The notes beneath the pieces were generated by a model, which searched no databases, was not told the origin of the DNA, and saw only the letters and a list, made by a program, of their open reading frames with translations. From NCBI RefSeq assembly GCF_965363235.1, contig NC_134838.1:19190441-19254440 (forward strand): a stretch of 64,000 nucleotides of DNA. Direction: 5' to 3'. Below, piece by piece: positions 42,501 through 57,500 of this stretch. Position 1 is the first letter of the stretch. Every line of letters begins with the position of its first letter. The position numbers were made by a program, and so were the translations under genes. The DNA comes from Mytilus galloprovincialis (taxonomy: Eukaryota > Mollusca > Bivalvia > Mytilida > Mytilidae).

Positions 42501-45500
42501 GAAAGACAACCATAGATCTCTCTTGTATCTTGTTTAAAAGAGAAAACCCTCAACACCAAAATTTATTGTTCTGTTTCTATATAGCACATCAAAAGGAAAT
42601 TTAGTACTTTAAAAAAAAAAATCAGGGTTGGAATATAAACATGTATAAACAGCAATATCTGCATCTGCGTATACAAATATAGGCCGAAATAAGTTTGTGG
42701 AAAATGTTTTATTGTTTTAATTTAAAGATTAAACTATCTTTCAAGCTGAATAAATTCTGAAATACAGTGAAATATAACTTTTACAAAATAAATGATCAAT
42801 CAATAAATTACTACTGAATTGTGCAAGAAAAGTTTGATATATTTCCTTGAATAAAGATACTTGTGTGGTAACAGTTTTTTGTTCAATCAGAAATTGTTAC
42901 AGTAAATGTATGCAAGTATCTATTTTCATATAGTTTCTTATCAGACTTCAAAAACTTTGTGAACAAGGTTTGTTTTTAATGTACCAGAGGATTTGTTTAC
43001 ATTTTCCTCCAAGCATACAGACCAACTATTTGCTTTAGGTTGATTTAGGAAGTTTGATCCAATAAAGTTCTTTGAAAGATAAAGACTCTCAACAAATGCT
43101 AGACAATATCAAACATATAAATTTGACATATGGATGTGAAATTTCTTTTAAACTTGTTAAATTAAAACCTTTAAAGATCTTTCTATCTTTGATGTTCTAA
43201 GTTTACACTGAATCAAATATTAGAACAGGACAAAATGTCAATAATTTCGCTTTATAATATTAGTCTACATTGTATTTTAATATGCATTTGCACCTAAAAA
43301 TCTATATATGAATAAAATGTTCATGTAGCAAGTTGCAAGCACATGAAAAGGATTTGTGAATAAATTAAACTAAAATTTTGATCAACTAAAAGATAACATT
43401 CAGGGTTGTTATTATCTTTAGTTTTCATTTTCCTTGTGAATTTTTAACAGTTAAATACAATCACGGCAGTGTTCTGTTGGTGAATGTACATGTTGGTACA
43501 TCATTGATTATGTCAGCTGCAATAACAAAGCCTATTTGGTCCATTTTAACTAAAAGTTTACATGGAATATGACCCTGATGACAATCCAGAGACCTAAAGT
43601 TTCTTTCCGTTAAAGTGTGGATTTATTACAATTGGAGAATTATTGTTGATGATCTAAACGCCATACACATGTTACTTGGCTGCAGCAATTAATAAAAGTA
43701 GAAAAGAGAGTCTGGACAATATAAGACCCTTATTTGATATAATTATAGTGCTAATTTAGAAATGACAATAAGGGATCTGAAATCTGTCTTAAAAATACTA
43801 AAGTAATTATATATTAATAAATGTTTAGAAAATAAAAACGTCATTCATATTTTTCATATGATCATGACAACAAACCCAGTCTGCACCATTAGCCACTAGT
43901 CCGATGCCTCAGACTAGTAAATATTGATGCAGACTAATTAGTGAAAATTTTCAAAATTTTATATAGTTGTATTGGGCCAAGTTTTGATATTTAGTTTTCA
44001 GACTAGTAGATGAAAAGGATTTGACGCAGACTGTTTCAAACCATTAAAATATTTGTGTATTTTGTATATTTTGTTCAATTTCTTGATTTTCCTTGTTTAA
44101 CATCAACTCCCTTAAAGTACATGTATATTTGGGATTGTAAACATATACATGTATGAGCACCAAGGAGAGAACTTTATATTTTGTAAGATTATGTAAATAG
44201 TTGTAATAAACCTCTTAGATTATTTTGTTGTTTCCTTTGTCCTGGCTACAAACTTTGATATTAACATGTTATTATTACAAATATGCATGCAACACATGTT
44301 TGCTGGATGTTAAACAGTTTTGTAGTAACTTAGCAATTATTTTTATTTTTTTGGCCATCATAATAATTGTGATTTTGAAATGTCTAGCATGCAGTTAAGA
44401 AAGATAAAAAACTAAACTGAAGTAGGCCAATTGTCTTAAAAATTGTTTAAATACTACAATAATTTATAATGTGTCCTCTATTGGAATTTTGAAACAAAAT
44501 GTTTAACAGGTGTCAATTGATACATGTAACAAGAAAGTTATAGTTTTTATGCCCCATTTATGGGCATTATGTTTTCTGGACTGTGCATCCCTTTGTTTGT
44601 CTGCCTGTCCCGCTTCAGGTTAAAGTTTTTGATTGAGGTAGTTATTGATGAAGTTGAAGTCCAATCAACTTGAAACTTAGTACACATGTTTCCTATGATA
44701 TGATCTTTCTAATTTTAATGCCAAATTAGAGTTTTTATCCCATTTTCATGGTCAACTGAACATAGAAAATTATAGTGCGGATGGGGCATCCATGTAATAG
44801 GGACACATTCTTGTTTGACCTATTGTTAACTGATTTTTTAATGATTTTATTGTTTGGATCTATATGGTTCTAATGATCTTCATGGATGCCGCCAAAAATA
44901 ATGTTTATACAGATTTACATCTGTAATGTTTAACCATAGGTTGGTGTCAGTGGTTGATGTTATATTCAGAATCTAGTTGTAGGTAGACAGATACTTTTCA
45001 TATTTTTCTTTTTTTTACAGTCAATTTATGATTCACTTCCATACAAGAAAAAGAAGACAAATTCACAAGATGTAGTAGAAAGGGTAAATATTTAACATAT
45101 TACTGGTTCAATGGGGAAAAGTTAGTTACGTTTTCACACATAATTCTGGTTCAATGGGGAAAAGTTAGTTACCTTTTCACACACAATTCTTACATGTAAT
45201 GCTATTTAATTTTCCCCTTATGTACCATGATTTGGAAAATAGAAGAATTGTAGTAGAAGATTTGATGAAATGATTTTATGGTTACAAATTGAGTACTGGC
45301 AATGTGTCTGTGAAGCCTGATAAGGATATTTGCTATCATCAAATGCAAAACATAGTTAGCAAGCCAACCTGTCTTGATCTACAAGCATTAGGAAATTAGC
45401 TCTAAGTTCATTTTCATTTTTCATTGATCAGCATAAAAATTTATTGATTTAATTGAAAACAAAGACTAGAAGCAATAGGTCAGCTAGTTTTGGTCCTGAG

Positions 45501-48500
45501 AATTATTGTTATTTCAATGTCTCTTTGACCTTGACCTTATAATTAAAGTTCATCAATTTACAATTTGTATGGTGAATCATTTAATTATTCTTTTAGTTAG
45601 ACATAACATTCACTGCTCTCAGACTATTTGTCTCCTTTTATTCCAGTACTTGTTACAATGTATGAAATAATATAAATTCATTAAAATGTCATATTTGCCA
45701 CAATTTTATATAAGAGCTCTGTAAATTCAGGGAAACGTCAATATTGAAGTAATTGCCTTAAGAATTTCATCAAAGAGTCCTAGAAAGTTTTGAACATGCT
45801 AATTGGAAATTATCTTTACTCCTGAAATAATTACATGTATAATTTGTTTTTTCAGATTGCAAATAGGTTAAAAGAAAGATTTTCGGAATATTTCAAAGTG
45901 TTAAAAACGAATAAAGTTACTGTGCAAACACTGTACCAGTTTCATGTAAAACAACCAATAACTAAAATCTTTGGATGTTGTGATTTACAGTTTACTCAGT
46001 TACAGTAAGTACTCATTATCATTTGGTCATCAGCTTACATAGTCAGCCAGTCAAAACTTTTTTGCCAAATCTAGGTGCTTTTCGTGACAGCAAATTTATT
46101 TAAAAAGCATGAAAGTGTAGTTTGGATAAAACAATAACCACTTTATATTAAAATGGAATATGTAGATTTTCACTTGTTATATTTTATTTTTACCAAAGTG
46201 GTCTAATTTTCAAAGTCTACATGTACTTTAATGTTATTTTTGTATGTAGATTGTATTCGTTAGACTGTTTCATTGCCCTTTGTAATTTCCAGGTAATCTA
46301 TGATGAGCTGTACTTGTTATGCTGAATCAAAGCATAACTGTTCAGAATTGGGTTGGGGTCCCTGTCTTAATTGTTAGAATCTGTTTCCATTTATTTGATA
46401 ATGACATTTTTGAGTGGTCAGGAATTTCTTTTGTAAGGTAAAAATGTTGTTCACAGGCAAAACCAAAGAATTTCCAATACTGAGTACAACTTCTGTTTTG
46501 GACCTCATGTTCTTCCAGTCTAATCATTATATCAAAAAAAGAAATTCATTTAATTTTAAACAGATTGACTGATTTCTTTAAAAACTGTCAAATATATAAA
46601 TGTCACATATCCTTTCATTTATGAAGATGTTTTACTACATTGTAAGTGAACCTAAGTTTGCAAGTAAAATATAGCCTTTGTTTTAAACTAAATTGCTTTA
46701 TTTCAGTTCACTTCCTCAGTATGGATGTAAAGTGGCAACAAAAACCAGTTGTGACCTGTTCCCAGAAAATCTCAAGAAGGGTTCTTTTAATCCAGGAAGG
46801 AATCTCACAGAAGGTATGGTCATCTTGTTATTTAAGGTATTTTAACTTCCAATGTTTGTTATTGTGATCATCTTACTATACCTCTGAAAGGCTTAGATAA
46901 GACACAAGTGGGACGGGAAGATGATAGAAAAAAAGTCTCTTTTTTGCCACGAAAACAATCCAAAATATAAAGTAAGTTGTTTGTCAATGTTTTAGTCAAT
47001 GACTATAAAAGCCAACATTACAGACAGTAACAAGTTTAATTAGACAATGTATATATATTAGATGACCAATTTAGTGATGCAGTGCTTATTCCACTATCTG
47101 AAATGCCAATCACTAGCCAGTCAACACTGAGGTTGTGAGTTTGAACCCCACTCTTGTGGGTGCACTTGGCTCCAATCTTAGAGTGCATTTGTTTCTAACC
47201 CGAAATTTTGTCATCGATGACTATCGTTTAGTAAACGTTAAGCTACTAGAAACAAATACATCGTTTGATAAACTTTATCGACCCCGCATAGTCAGACAGA
47301 AATAGATTACACTCAGGCACTGTAAACAAACAGGTAAAAGTACGGGAAATAAATAACCAGGACTTTGCGAAAACAACACGTGCTCGTAAATATTTAAACG
47401 ACAGATGCAGAAACAAATTTATCGTTTACACATCTCAACGATAAACGATCAACGACTACGCAACTATTTTGCGCGTACATCATTTATGTGAACGATGTCA
47501 ACGTTAACCAAAAAATGTAAGAAACAAATGGATTAAACGACTATGTACGTAATCGTTTAACTCATTTAGGTTAGAAACAAATGCGCTCTTAATTGACCAG
47601 GATTGTCAGTTTTCATAATTTATGTCTGTGGTTTTTACTGGCTTCCTCCACCAATAAAAAGTGGCACTTATAGTGGCATTAAAACAACAAAAATCAGGAA
47701 ATGCTTTCAATGTAGACAAGTGGACTTTAAAATATATACATGAAGTATTTTAAAACTAGTTCTACACAGAACATCAACACATCTTTTGTAATCAGCATCC
47801 AAATTTCAATACTACAAATGACCCAATTAACAGTTGCAAATACACAATGTATGTCGAACTGCAGGCATTTACTGTCATTTAACAACATGCATCTTTAAAA
47901 AAAAATGACAAAGAAGTTACCAACTATAGGTCATCATGTAGCCTTCAACAATTCAAACAAGAATTTGATTGTATTCGTACAATAACTGGTAGCTTTTTGC
48001 AAAAGAGATATATTTTTGTTTGATATTTGATTTAATTTTATTAATAACAATTGCATTTAGAAAAAATCAAGAGATAAATTGGAAATTTTTTGTTTGATAT
48101 TTGATTTATTTGAATTGAATACATTTGCATTTAGAACAAATCCAGAGTTAAGTTAGGAGATAAACCCCTTCAAAGGTACCAGAATAAATATCTTTGAATT
48201 TCCAGTGCTTTTAGGTGCTAATACATTTGTTATAATTTAATTGTTTTTGATAAAAGATATCTTTGAAACATTTAAAGCTTCATATTGGATTCTTGTTGAA
48301 TCTCTGTGTTTGTTGAAATTGATTGTTTTGTCAGAACTATTGTAGTAGAGATTTTATCATTTTGCTGTTAAGCAAATGTTTTTCATTACTACAAATTCAA
48401 TTTCTTTCACGAAAATTAATTCTACATAGTTCACATTAATATAAAAGGTTTTGATGAGCGTTTTAACTATTACTACATAAATCACAAAATTATATACTGT

Positions 48501-51500
48501 TTTATCATAAAGTCTGCTGAGAAAAACTTCAAAGGCCGTCTTCATTCTATACCGTGTTGATCAATTATACATTCACAGTAGCTCTTGATTAACAAAAAAT
48601 CTATAGGAATTTATTTAGCTTTTTATCAACTTTTTATCCCTTAGATGTGAGTTCATTTCCTATATTATTTTTGTAGCTCTGACATTGTTCTTGTGAAAAT
48701 TACTTCCTAAGCAAACCCCTTGGCATGAGTTAAAAGTATTTTGTAAGGGGATATGTAAGAATGTGTAGATAAACTTTTCTTTTCCTTCAAATTAGTAAAA
48801 CGACAGATTTACAAAGATTTTATATATGTTTTTAAATATGTGAGTGTACATTTATTTGCTATAATAACTCATTCACATGTAAAGTTGAAAGAAAACACCT
48901 CATGTTAAATGTAACTTGAAGAACTCTCCCCCTCAATGTACCCCTAACTTTTATAGATGGTTCATCTATACAAACATTTAATGTGGTCTAGCAGTGTGGT
49001 GCACATTCAACATTTCTTTATTACCCCTGTTTCTATTCATCTTTTTAATAGTAGTATCATTTAGTTTGTAAGGACTTTTCAATGTGATATTTCAACTCTG
49101 ACCCTTAACGCCTGTTGAAAGTATGATAGAAAAAGTATAGAAATAACTGTGACTATTTAAGTGTAAAGTCTGATAAGAAACGCGGAGATAGCTTTGCCAT
49201 TGTAACTGAAGTCTTCCCTCATTCATGTATTCTATTCCAACCATGTTATTATAATATCTTGTGTTGATAGGACATTGTTAAACTGAAAATTAAAAAGTAA
49301 TTGATCTGACTAAACCTTAGATTGTAGATAAAATATTGTTATGTAAAGACCTTATTATGTTATTGAATATCTTCAACAAGTTTTCATACATGTAACAAAA
49401 AAGGCTTTCTTTTGTTAGTAGTTCATTTGAAAACCTTACATTTATGTATTTATTTGGGACGGCAACCCATCAAAACATGAAAATATCACATCTTGTCGTT
49501 AGCAACAGGCATGTGTGCATACATCTTTTTATTACCAGGGTTGATACGAGTCTAGACAAGACTTATGACTTTATATATGAGGATTCGGGGGTGTGGTGTG
49601 ATAGTCCTTCCTCAGGTTCCCTCCAAATCTTCCTCTAATATCATTGACTGAACAAATTATAATTTGTCATTTCTTTGAAATCTTCTTAAAAATTAAATAT
49701 TGGCTAATAGAGGCTTTGTAAGCATAGGACTCCTCTGAAAAGCATGGTCATATTTTTCTACTTGAAGATATTCACAGCACAACCCATAATAATTTCTATT
49801 ATTTCAGTATGGAGAGGCAATGTACAACTGGTTCCCAGTCTGAAGTGGCAGTATTTTATATCTGTGGATGGTGTCCACAGTGAGTACCCTGGAAATGCCT
49901 TCCAATGGTTTGACAACTGCCATGATGCTAATAACATTAGGCACAGGTTAGTATACATAACAAATTTATTTTACAATGAGTTCAAGGTCAAATTGATTAT
50001 TTTTATTTTTGCTTACCTTTAGGGTCATATTGTATTGTTATGAAAGCAGTCAGCAAACTTTTGGAAATCAATAGGGATGTATGTTGAAATTTTGAGCGTC
50101 TTATTGTTCCAATCTTGCAACTACACCAGATTAACATGCAATATGTCACAAAAGGAAAATCTTTATTTCAAGGTCACACTGTCATGGTCATAGCATGAAT
50201 TTGGAAATGAATGCTTGAAGATGCCATAGACCTCTAGTCTTTCCTTGCCATGAATAAAACTTTAATCCTTTTTTATGTGGAAGTTTGTTGGTCAAAGATT
50301 GCACTCACTTTACAGAATTATGGAGAAACTGACAATTTAAATTAATTAGGATTTTAAAAGGATACTACACTTAATGGTGCCTTTGATTTTAATTGAGTAA
50401 CACTTTAAGAGGGTATTAATATACTGAAGAAATACTTTATCCTACAGTTTATACTGTTTCAAATACCATAGCTCGTCTTTTGAATAGACTTTCATGTTAT
50501 GAGAGAGTAACCTAAGACATCAATATTAGAGGGATAATGATAATTTAACCTGTATAATCATAGCTTCATAACTATGCTTAAGATTACCTGCTTCACATAG
50601 GTAATAAGGAATACCTGTATTGTAGTATAGGTAAAATGACATTGGTATATATCTGCTCATCAGGAAAATGTTAAGTCTTTTGTTTGGTAATTATCTTATC
50701 ATTTCGGATGTCATCTCAAATTTACGTAGAAATGAAATATACTTGTATCATTTTATTTAGGAAATTGTTTAATGCATATTGCATTTGATCTCAAAGTTTG
50801 TATGTATGTTAATAGGAAGGGAGACACCTTAATTTATTTTACCTTGCAAGTCCGCTGCATATATTTACGTAAAGATCAACTCTTTTAAAAGTTTTATCAG
50901 AAGTACAGAGCGAAGCATGCATTGTATACCATCACTTATCCTTTTGCAGTTTTCTTTGAACTTAGAATATGATAGTTTGAAACTTTTCCAAGTTGAAGTT
51001 GTTTGATAAATATTATAGTGAAAATTTGTGATATTGAATACAAGCCCAACGGTTTCAGTGACCTAGATTTTCTGTTCTTAATGTCTATAAAAATCAAATG
51101 AATTTATTTTAATGTACATTTACACATGAGGGAATTTATGAATCTTTTCCTTGTTGTTATATTCAAACATACAGAAGAATATCTGGCATATTGGTATTGA
51201 TTTATACAGTTTTCCCTCAAAATAACATATTTTACACAGGGTTTCTATATACTTAATGATGGTTTGATTTCACTTTGTGACTCATAATGGTGAAATAATT
51301 GCTGGATTTTATTACAAAAGCCATCTTAACCAAAACAGTTTTAAATTGATTTTTACCAGTCTAGCCAAAATCCTGACATCAATAGTAAAGACCTATACTG
51401 ATATTAAAACCTTTGTTTGAATTTCATGCTACTTTTTTATCTTTTTGTTTGTAAAACTTCAAAAGAATTTTCTGTTATTTGGAACATGTGTTTAATGCAA

Positions 51501-54500
51501 TAAAACCATTTTTATTATAATTCTGAAGGCAGTTGTTAATCTTTGATAATTCTGACTGTGCATGTCAACATGCTTAATGGGGAGTACTGCATAGGCTATT
51601 TAGTCATAAACACTGCTATTGTCCTATAACTTCAAACATTTAGCCATGCTCTGTAATTATATTGATTTACACTGTGGGCCTTTTATGTTGTTTTGATCAT
51701 ATGTATCACATGTTACATATCTTTTTCATTTGCTTCTTTCCTTTTATCTTGGTTACATGTTTGTAAATTGTAGCCATTGTAATGTTAATTGGGTCTCTAT
51801 GTTAAATGTTCATTTATAGATTTTAAAACAATACAGACTGGAAAACAGGCTGCAAAATATCTACAATGCAAATCAATATTTTATCAACTATATAGCTAGG
51901 TACATGTAGCTGTTATGAAAATATCGTCCTGAACATACATGAAATATTTGCCACTGGACATTTAGCAACCAACAATCAATCAATTTATGAAAACAAACAT
52001 TTGAAAATAGAGTCAATAGGCAGAAATTAGTGTTTAATTTAGCAGGTTCATTTATGTAGTTTCAGTTCGAAGTTAATAGTAGTTTTTCAGAATACCGAAA
52101 ATTACTGAAAAACTGATGTGAAGTCAACCTTGCAAACATTAAAAAAATATGTTATCCCTTCCCAGATTAATTTGACAAAGCATGAAAACCAATGTGTTTT
52201 CTGGGTCTCAATGTTTGACAACATGTGTTTTACAAATTACAACTGTCCTGTGATTTTATACACAGGTATTGGCATACTAAACACATTACAAACAATCATA
52301 AGCATATTAAACTTTGCTAGAAATAGAGTTACCTAGAGAGATGTGTTAAATGATTTTACAGTATTGTCAAGTGCATCATATCTCTGCTTTCATAATTAAA
52401 GATGTTGAATAAGGTAATTGATTGTTTGTTTCTGGTGGTTAACCTGGTCAGGAGGTGTACAATATAAGAACGTAAAGGACTCACGCTGAGAGATGTAATA
52501 GTTTCTCCTTCTAATTTATAGTTATCTATAGAACATTACCACATGTTTTTTTACTCTTTTGATTTTCATACACATGCAGGGTTTATCTATATTGCCAATT
52601 GCAATTCTGATGGTATGTGGAGACTATTATATATTAAATAGATTTAAGAAGATGTGGTATGAGTACCAATGAGACAACTCTCCCAATTTGTAAAAGTAAA
52701 CCATTATAGGTCAAATTAAGGTTTTCAACAGGGAGCCTTGGCTCACACTGAACAGCAAACCATAAAGAGCCATAAATATGACTAGTGTTAAACCATTCAA
52801 TCAGGAAAACCAACTGTCTAATCCTGTATAAAAAACAAGAAACAGTTATGAACCAGATCAACAAACGATTGAACATCAGCCTTGACGAGAGAGATGCACT
52901 ATTAAGGTTTTTCTCTAGTAAGGAGTACACTAACAGGTTGCAACAGCTGATGTAATCTTACTCTGTCTAACCACATAAAATCATGACTCCTTGGTAGTGC
53001 GATCCTCTTCATGTTGACATCAAATGATTTTCTCTTCATAAATGTTTTTATATACATGATAAAAGGCATATTTTCTTTATATCTAATGACATGTTAAAGA
53101 AACTCTTGTGTTAATCTCAAATTTGTATGTAGGCTTCAAAAGATTTCTTTACTTTGCTCTATACCACAGGAACTGCATCAGACATCAATATTTCTTTGAA
53201 ATGAGTTGATTACTAAGGTTTATCAGTGCCTTTAGCTTCTCTCTACAAGTCATCAATGGTTTTTACTTTGGATGATGTTACACTTTTTATTCATAAAAAA
53301 AGTAATAAATTTTATACCCTAATCCAACAAATGGCTCCTATTTTTAGTTTACTGAAATAGCTATGATCACCCAGTACTAGTATTGAGTAAAAATGTATTT
53401 AAGAATCACTATTTTCTAAATTGAATTCATTAAACCTATAACATGCCAAGAAATACATATAAAATTTGTTGGTGAAATGGTTCCGCAAGAAATAACTGAA
53501 AAGTCAACTGGGTGCAATTGTATTTTTTGTCATTAATAAGCAATTGAACCCTATTATGCAAGAGATATGCAACAAGATCAAAGAAAATAATTGTTGTCAA
53601 TTGATGTATTTACAGTATTTTTTTAGAGTTACCCTTTCATTTTAAATGTGGCTCCATATTACCGATAAAAATATGGTTTATTACTCAATGACTTATTTAT
53701 GATTTCAGAAATGTGTATGTTTCTACAGTACAACCACAGTCAAAGCATCTAGTGATTGTAATGGACCATGGTAATTCATTGAGTCCAAACCAACTACGAA
53801 TAGCTAAAGGAATAGCTAAACATATACTGTCATCATTGTCAGAAAAAGACAGGGTATGTATGTTGTGGGAGTTATTTCCCTTATGTAGGAAATCAGACTT
53901 ATTTCTTCAATTAATGGAAATGGTTTTAAAGTATCAATTACATATACATATATATTAAAGTTAATTCTACAAGCTAAGATTTATTTGTAAAGAGAAAAGT
54001 AAACACATTTGACAAGATTGATGATAACAACAACAAATTAAAACTACTAAAAGAACCAAGGAATAAAATTGTATGACGTAAGTGAAAAAGAATTACATAT
54101 TTGTTACAAGAGTAAAAGTTATGATCTAAAATTGACTTTGAAGTAAAAATTAAAGGAATAAACCCTTCTGAAATGTGAAATGTAACCATAATTTTAATTA
54201 TATTATGTAGGTTGCTGTGATTGGTCTTGCATCAAAGGTATCGTTTCCACGAGAACCTGATACAGACTCCTGTCTCCATAACAAGATGGTTCCAGTTACA
54301 TATGAAGCTAATCTACATTTCAGTAACTTCATTGATAAGCTGGAGAAAGAAAATGGTAGGGACTGTAGTGTTCTTATACATGTTTAATTTATCAGAATTT
54401 TAAGTCCAGGTTATAACTTTTTATAAACATTTTTCCTTCTCTTGGAATGTAAACTATGAATTACATATTCCAGAATCTGTCTTGAGTTCTGATTCAGGAA

Positions 54501-57500
54501 TCGGGATCATTGTATACATAGCATTAGAATCAGTGTGAGTCAGATTCTTGTTCCTACTTAACATCTTATTAAATTTTCTTTTTTAGCTCACCTTTCCAAA
54601 AGGAAATGTGAGCTTTTGCCATCACTTGGCGTCCGTCGTCGTCCGTCCATCCGTCCGTCTTCGTCGTCGTAAACTATTTCAAAGATCTTCTCCTCTGAAA
54701 CTACTAAACCAATTCAAACCAAACTTCATCTGATTGATTCCTAGGGTATCTAGAATAAAGTTTGTGTTTTAATTCCCATTTCATCAAAAAACATGGCCGC
54801 CATGGCTAAAAATAGAACATAGGGGTAAAATGCAGTTTTTAGCTTATAACTCACAAACCAAAGCATTTAGAGCAAATCTGACAGGGGTAAAATTGTTTAT
54901 CAGGTCAACATCTATCTGCCCTGAAATTTTCAGATGAGTCGGACAACCCGTTGTTGGGTTGCCGCCCCTGAATTGGTAATTTTAAGGAAAATTGCTGTTT
55001 TAATACGACCGCAAAATTTGAAAAATTTTGTCGTATATTGCTATCACGTTGGCGGCGTCGTCGTCGTCGTCGTCGTCGTCGTCCGAATACTTTTAGTTTT
55101 CGCACTCTAACTTTAGTAAAAGTGAATGGAAATCTATGAAATTTTAACACAAGGTTTATGACCACAAAAGGAAGGTTGGTATTGATTTTGGGAGTTTTGG
55201 TCCCAACATTTTAGGAATTAGGGGCCAAAAAGGGCCCAAATAAGCATTTTCTTGGTTTTCGCACTATAACTTTAGTTTAAGTTAATAGAAATCTATGAAA
55301 TTTTGACACAAGGTTTATGACCACAAAAGAACGGTTGGGATTGATTTTGGGAGTTTTGGTTTCAACAGTTTAGGAATTAGGGGCCAAAAAAGGGCCCAAA
55401 TAAGCATTATTCTTGGTTTTCGCACAATAACTTTAGTTTAAGTAAATAGAAATCAATGAAATTTAAACACAATGTTAATGACTACAAAAGGAAGGTCGGT
55501 ATTGATTTTGGGAGTTTAGGTCCCAACAGTTTAGGAATTAGGGGCCAAAAAGGGACCCAAATAAGCATTTTTCTTGGTTTTCGCACCATAACCAGCTGAC
55601 CATAACGTTAGTATAAGTAAATAGAAATCTATGAAATTTAAACACAAGGTTTATGACCATAAAAGGAAGGTTGGTATTGATTTTGGGAGTTTTGGTCCCA
55701 ACAGAATAAGGGGCCCAAAGGGTCCAAAATTAAACTTTGTTTGATTTCATCAAAATTGAATAATTGGGGTTCTTTGATATGCCGAATCTAACTGTCATGA
55801 CTGTGTATGTAGATTCTTAACTTTTGGTCCCGTTTTCAAATTGGTCTACATTAAGGTCCAAAGGGTCCAAAATTAAACTTAGTTTGATTTTGACAAAAAA
55901 TGAATCAGTTAGGTTCTTTGATATGCTGAATCTAAAAATGTACTTAGATTCTTGATTATTGGCCCAGTTTTCAAGTTGGTCCAAATCGGGGTCCAAAATT
56001 AAACTTTGTTTGATTTCATCAAAAATTGAATAAATGGGGTTCTTTGATATACCAAATCTAACTGTGTATGTAGATTCTTCATTTTTGATCCTGTTTGAAA
56101 TTGGTCTACACTAAAGTCCAAAGGGTCCAAAATTAAACTTAGTCTGATTTTAACAAAAATTGAAATCTTGGGGTTCTTTGATATGCTGAATCCAAAAATG
56201 TACTTAGATTTTTTATTATGGGCCCAGTTTTCAAGTTGGTCCAAATCAGGATCTAAAATTATTATATTAAGTATTGTGCAATAGCAAGTCTTTTCAATTG
56301 CACAGTATTGCGCAATGGCAAGAAATATCTAATTGCACAATATTGTGAAATAGCAAATTTTTTTTTAATTAGAGTTATCTTTTTTTGTCCAGAATAGTAA
56401 GCAAGAAATATCTAATTGCAAAATATTGTGCAATAGGAAGATTTTTTTTTAATTGGAGTTATCTTTCTTTGTCCAGAATCAACTTAAATCTTTGTTATAT
56501 ACAATATACAATGTATATTCACTTTTTACTACCAACTGATAAATTAAAATAATCTTTACCATTCAGTGATAACAAGCAGTTTTTTTACATCTTAATATTT
56601 TATGATGTATTTAAATGAGTAGTTATTGTTGCAAACTCCATTTGAAATTTTAATTGAGATTAGTTTTGGAATAAGGGAAAGGGGGATGTGATTAAAAAAA
56701 TTGGGTTCAATTTTTCTCATTTGAAATTTCATAAATAAAAAAGAAAATTTCTTCAAACATTTTTTTGAGAGGATTAATATTCAACAGCATAGTGAATTGC
56801 TCTAAGAGAAAACAAAAATTTTAAGTTCATTAGAACACATTCATTCTGTGTCAGAAACCTATGCTGTGTCAACTATTTAATCACAACCCAAATTTAGAGC
56901 TGAATCCAGCTTGAATGTTGTGTCCATACTTGCCCCAACCGTTCAGGGTTCAACCTCTGCGGTCGTATAAAGCTACGCCCTGCGGAGCATCTGGTTGGTT
57001 ATTATCTTGAATATTATTATAGATGTAGATAAACTGTAAACAGCAATAATGTAATGCTTGGGGTATACAATGTTTTTTTATACTTTCATCATAAATTATA
57101 TTATGAACACGAGACAAACAAGACATTTCAGTGTGTCCACTCTTGTTTTTGCTTTTGAACAAGATATGACAGAATCGAAGAACCATTTATATAAATTGAA
57201 AACCCAAAATAATCATTCATGGAAGATTTATTTTTTTATTTTCAGCTGCTACAAACCATACTCTAGGATTTAAGACAGCTTTGGACATTGTACAGAAAAC
57301 TATGCACAAAAGTCCAGATGTCAACATAGGTAGGTCCTTAAAAAATGTTTATATGTATAGTAAGTGCACAAAAGTCAAGTCAAGGTTTGATACAAATAAA
57401 ATATGTTCAGTAGATTAAAAACACATTAGTTATTTTTTTGTGAGTCCTCATGCATGTGAACACTTTTAATGCACAAAAGTCTTTAATTTTACAAATGGAA

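Noticed and set aside
54905..55165. Minus-strand frame with a run of arginines
   Set aside because: The arginine run is the (CGT)n microsatellite at 55054-55083 of family III.
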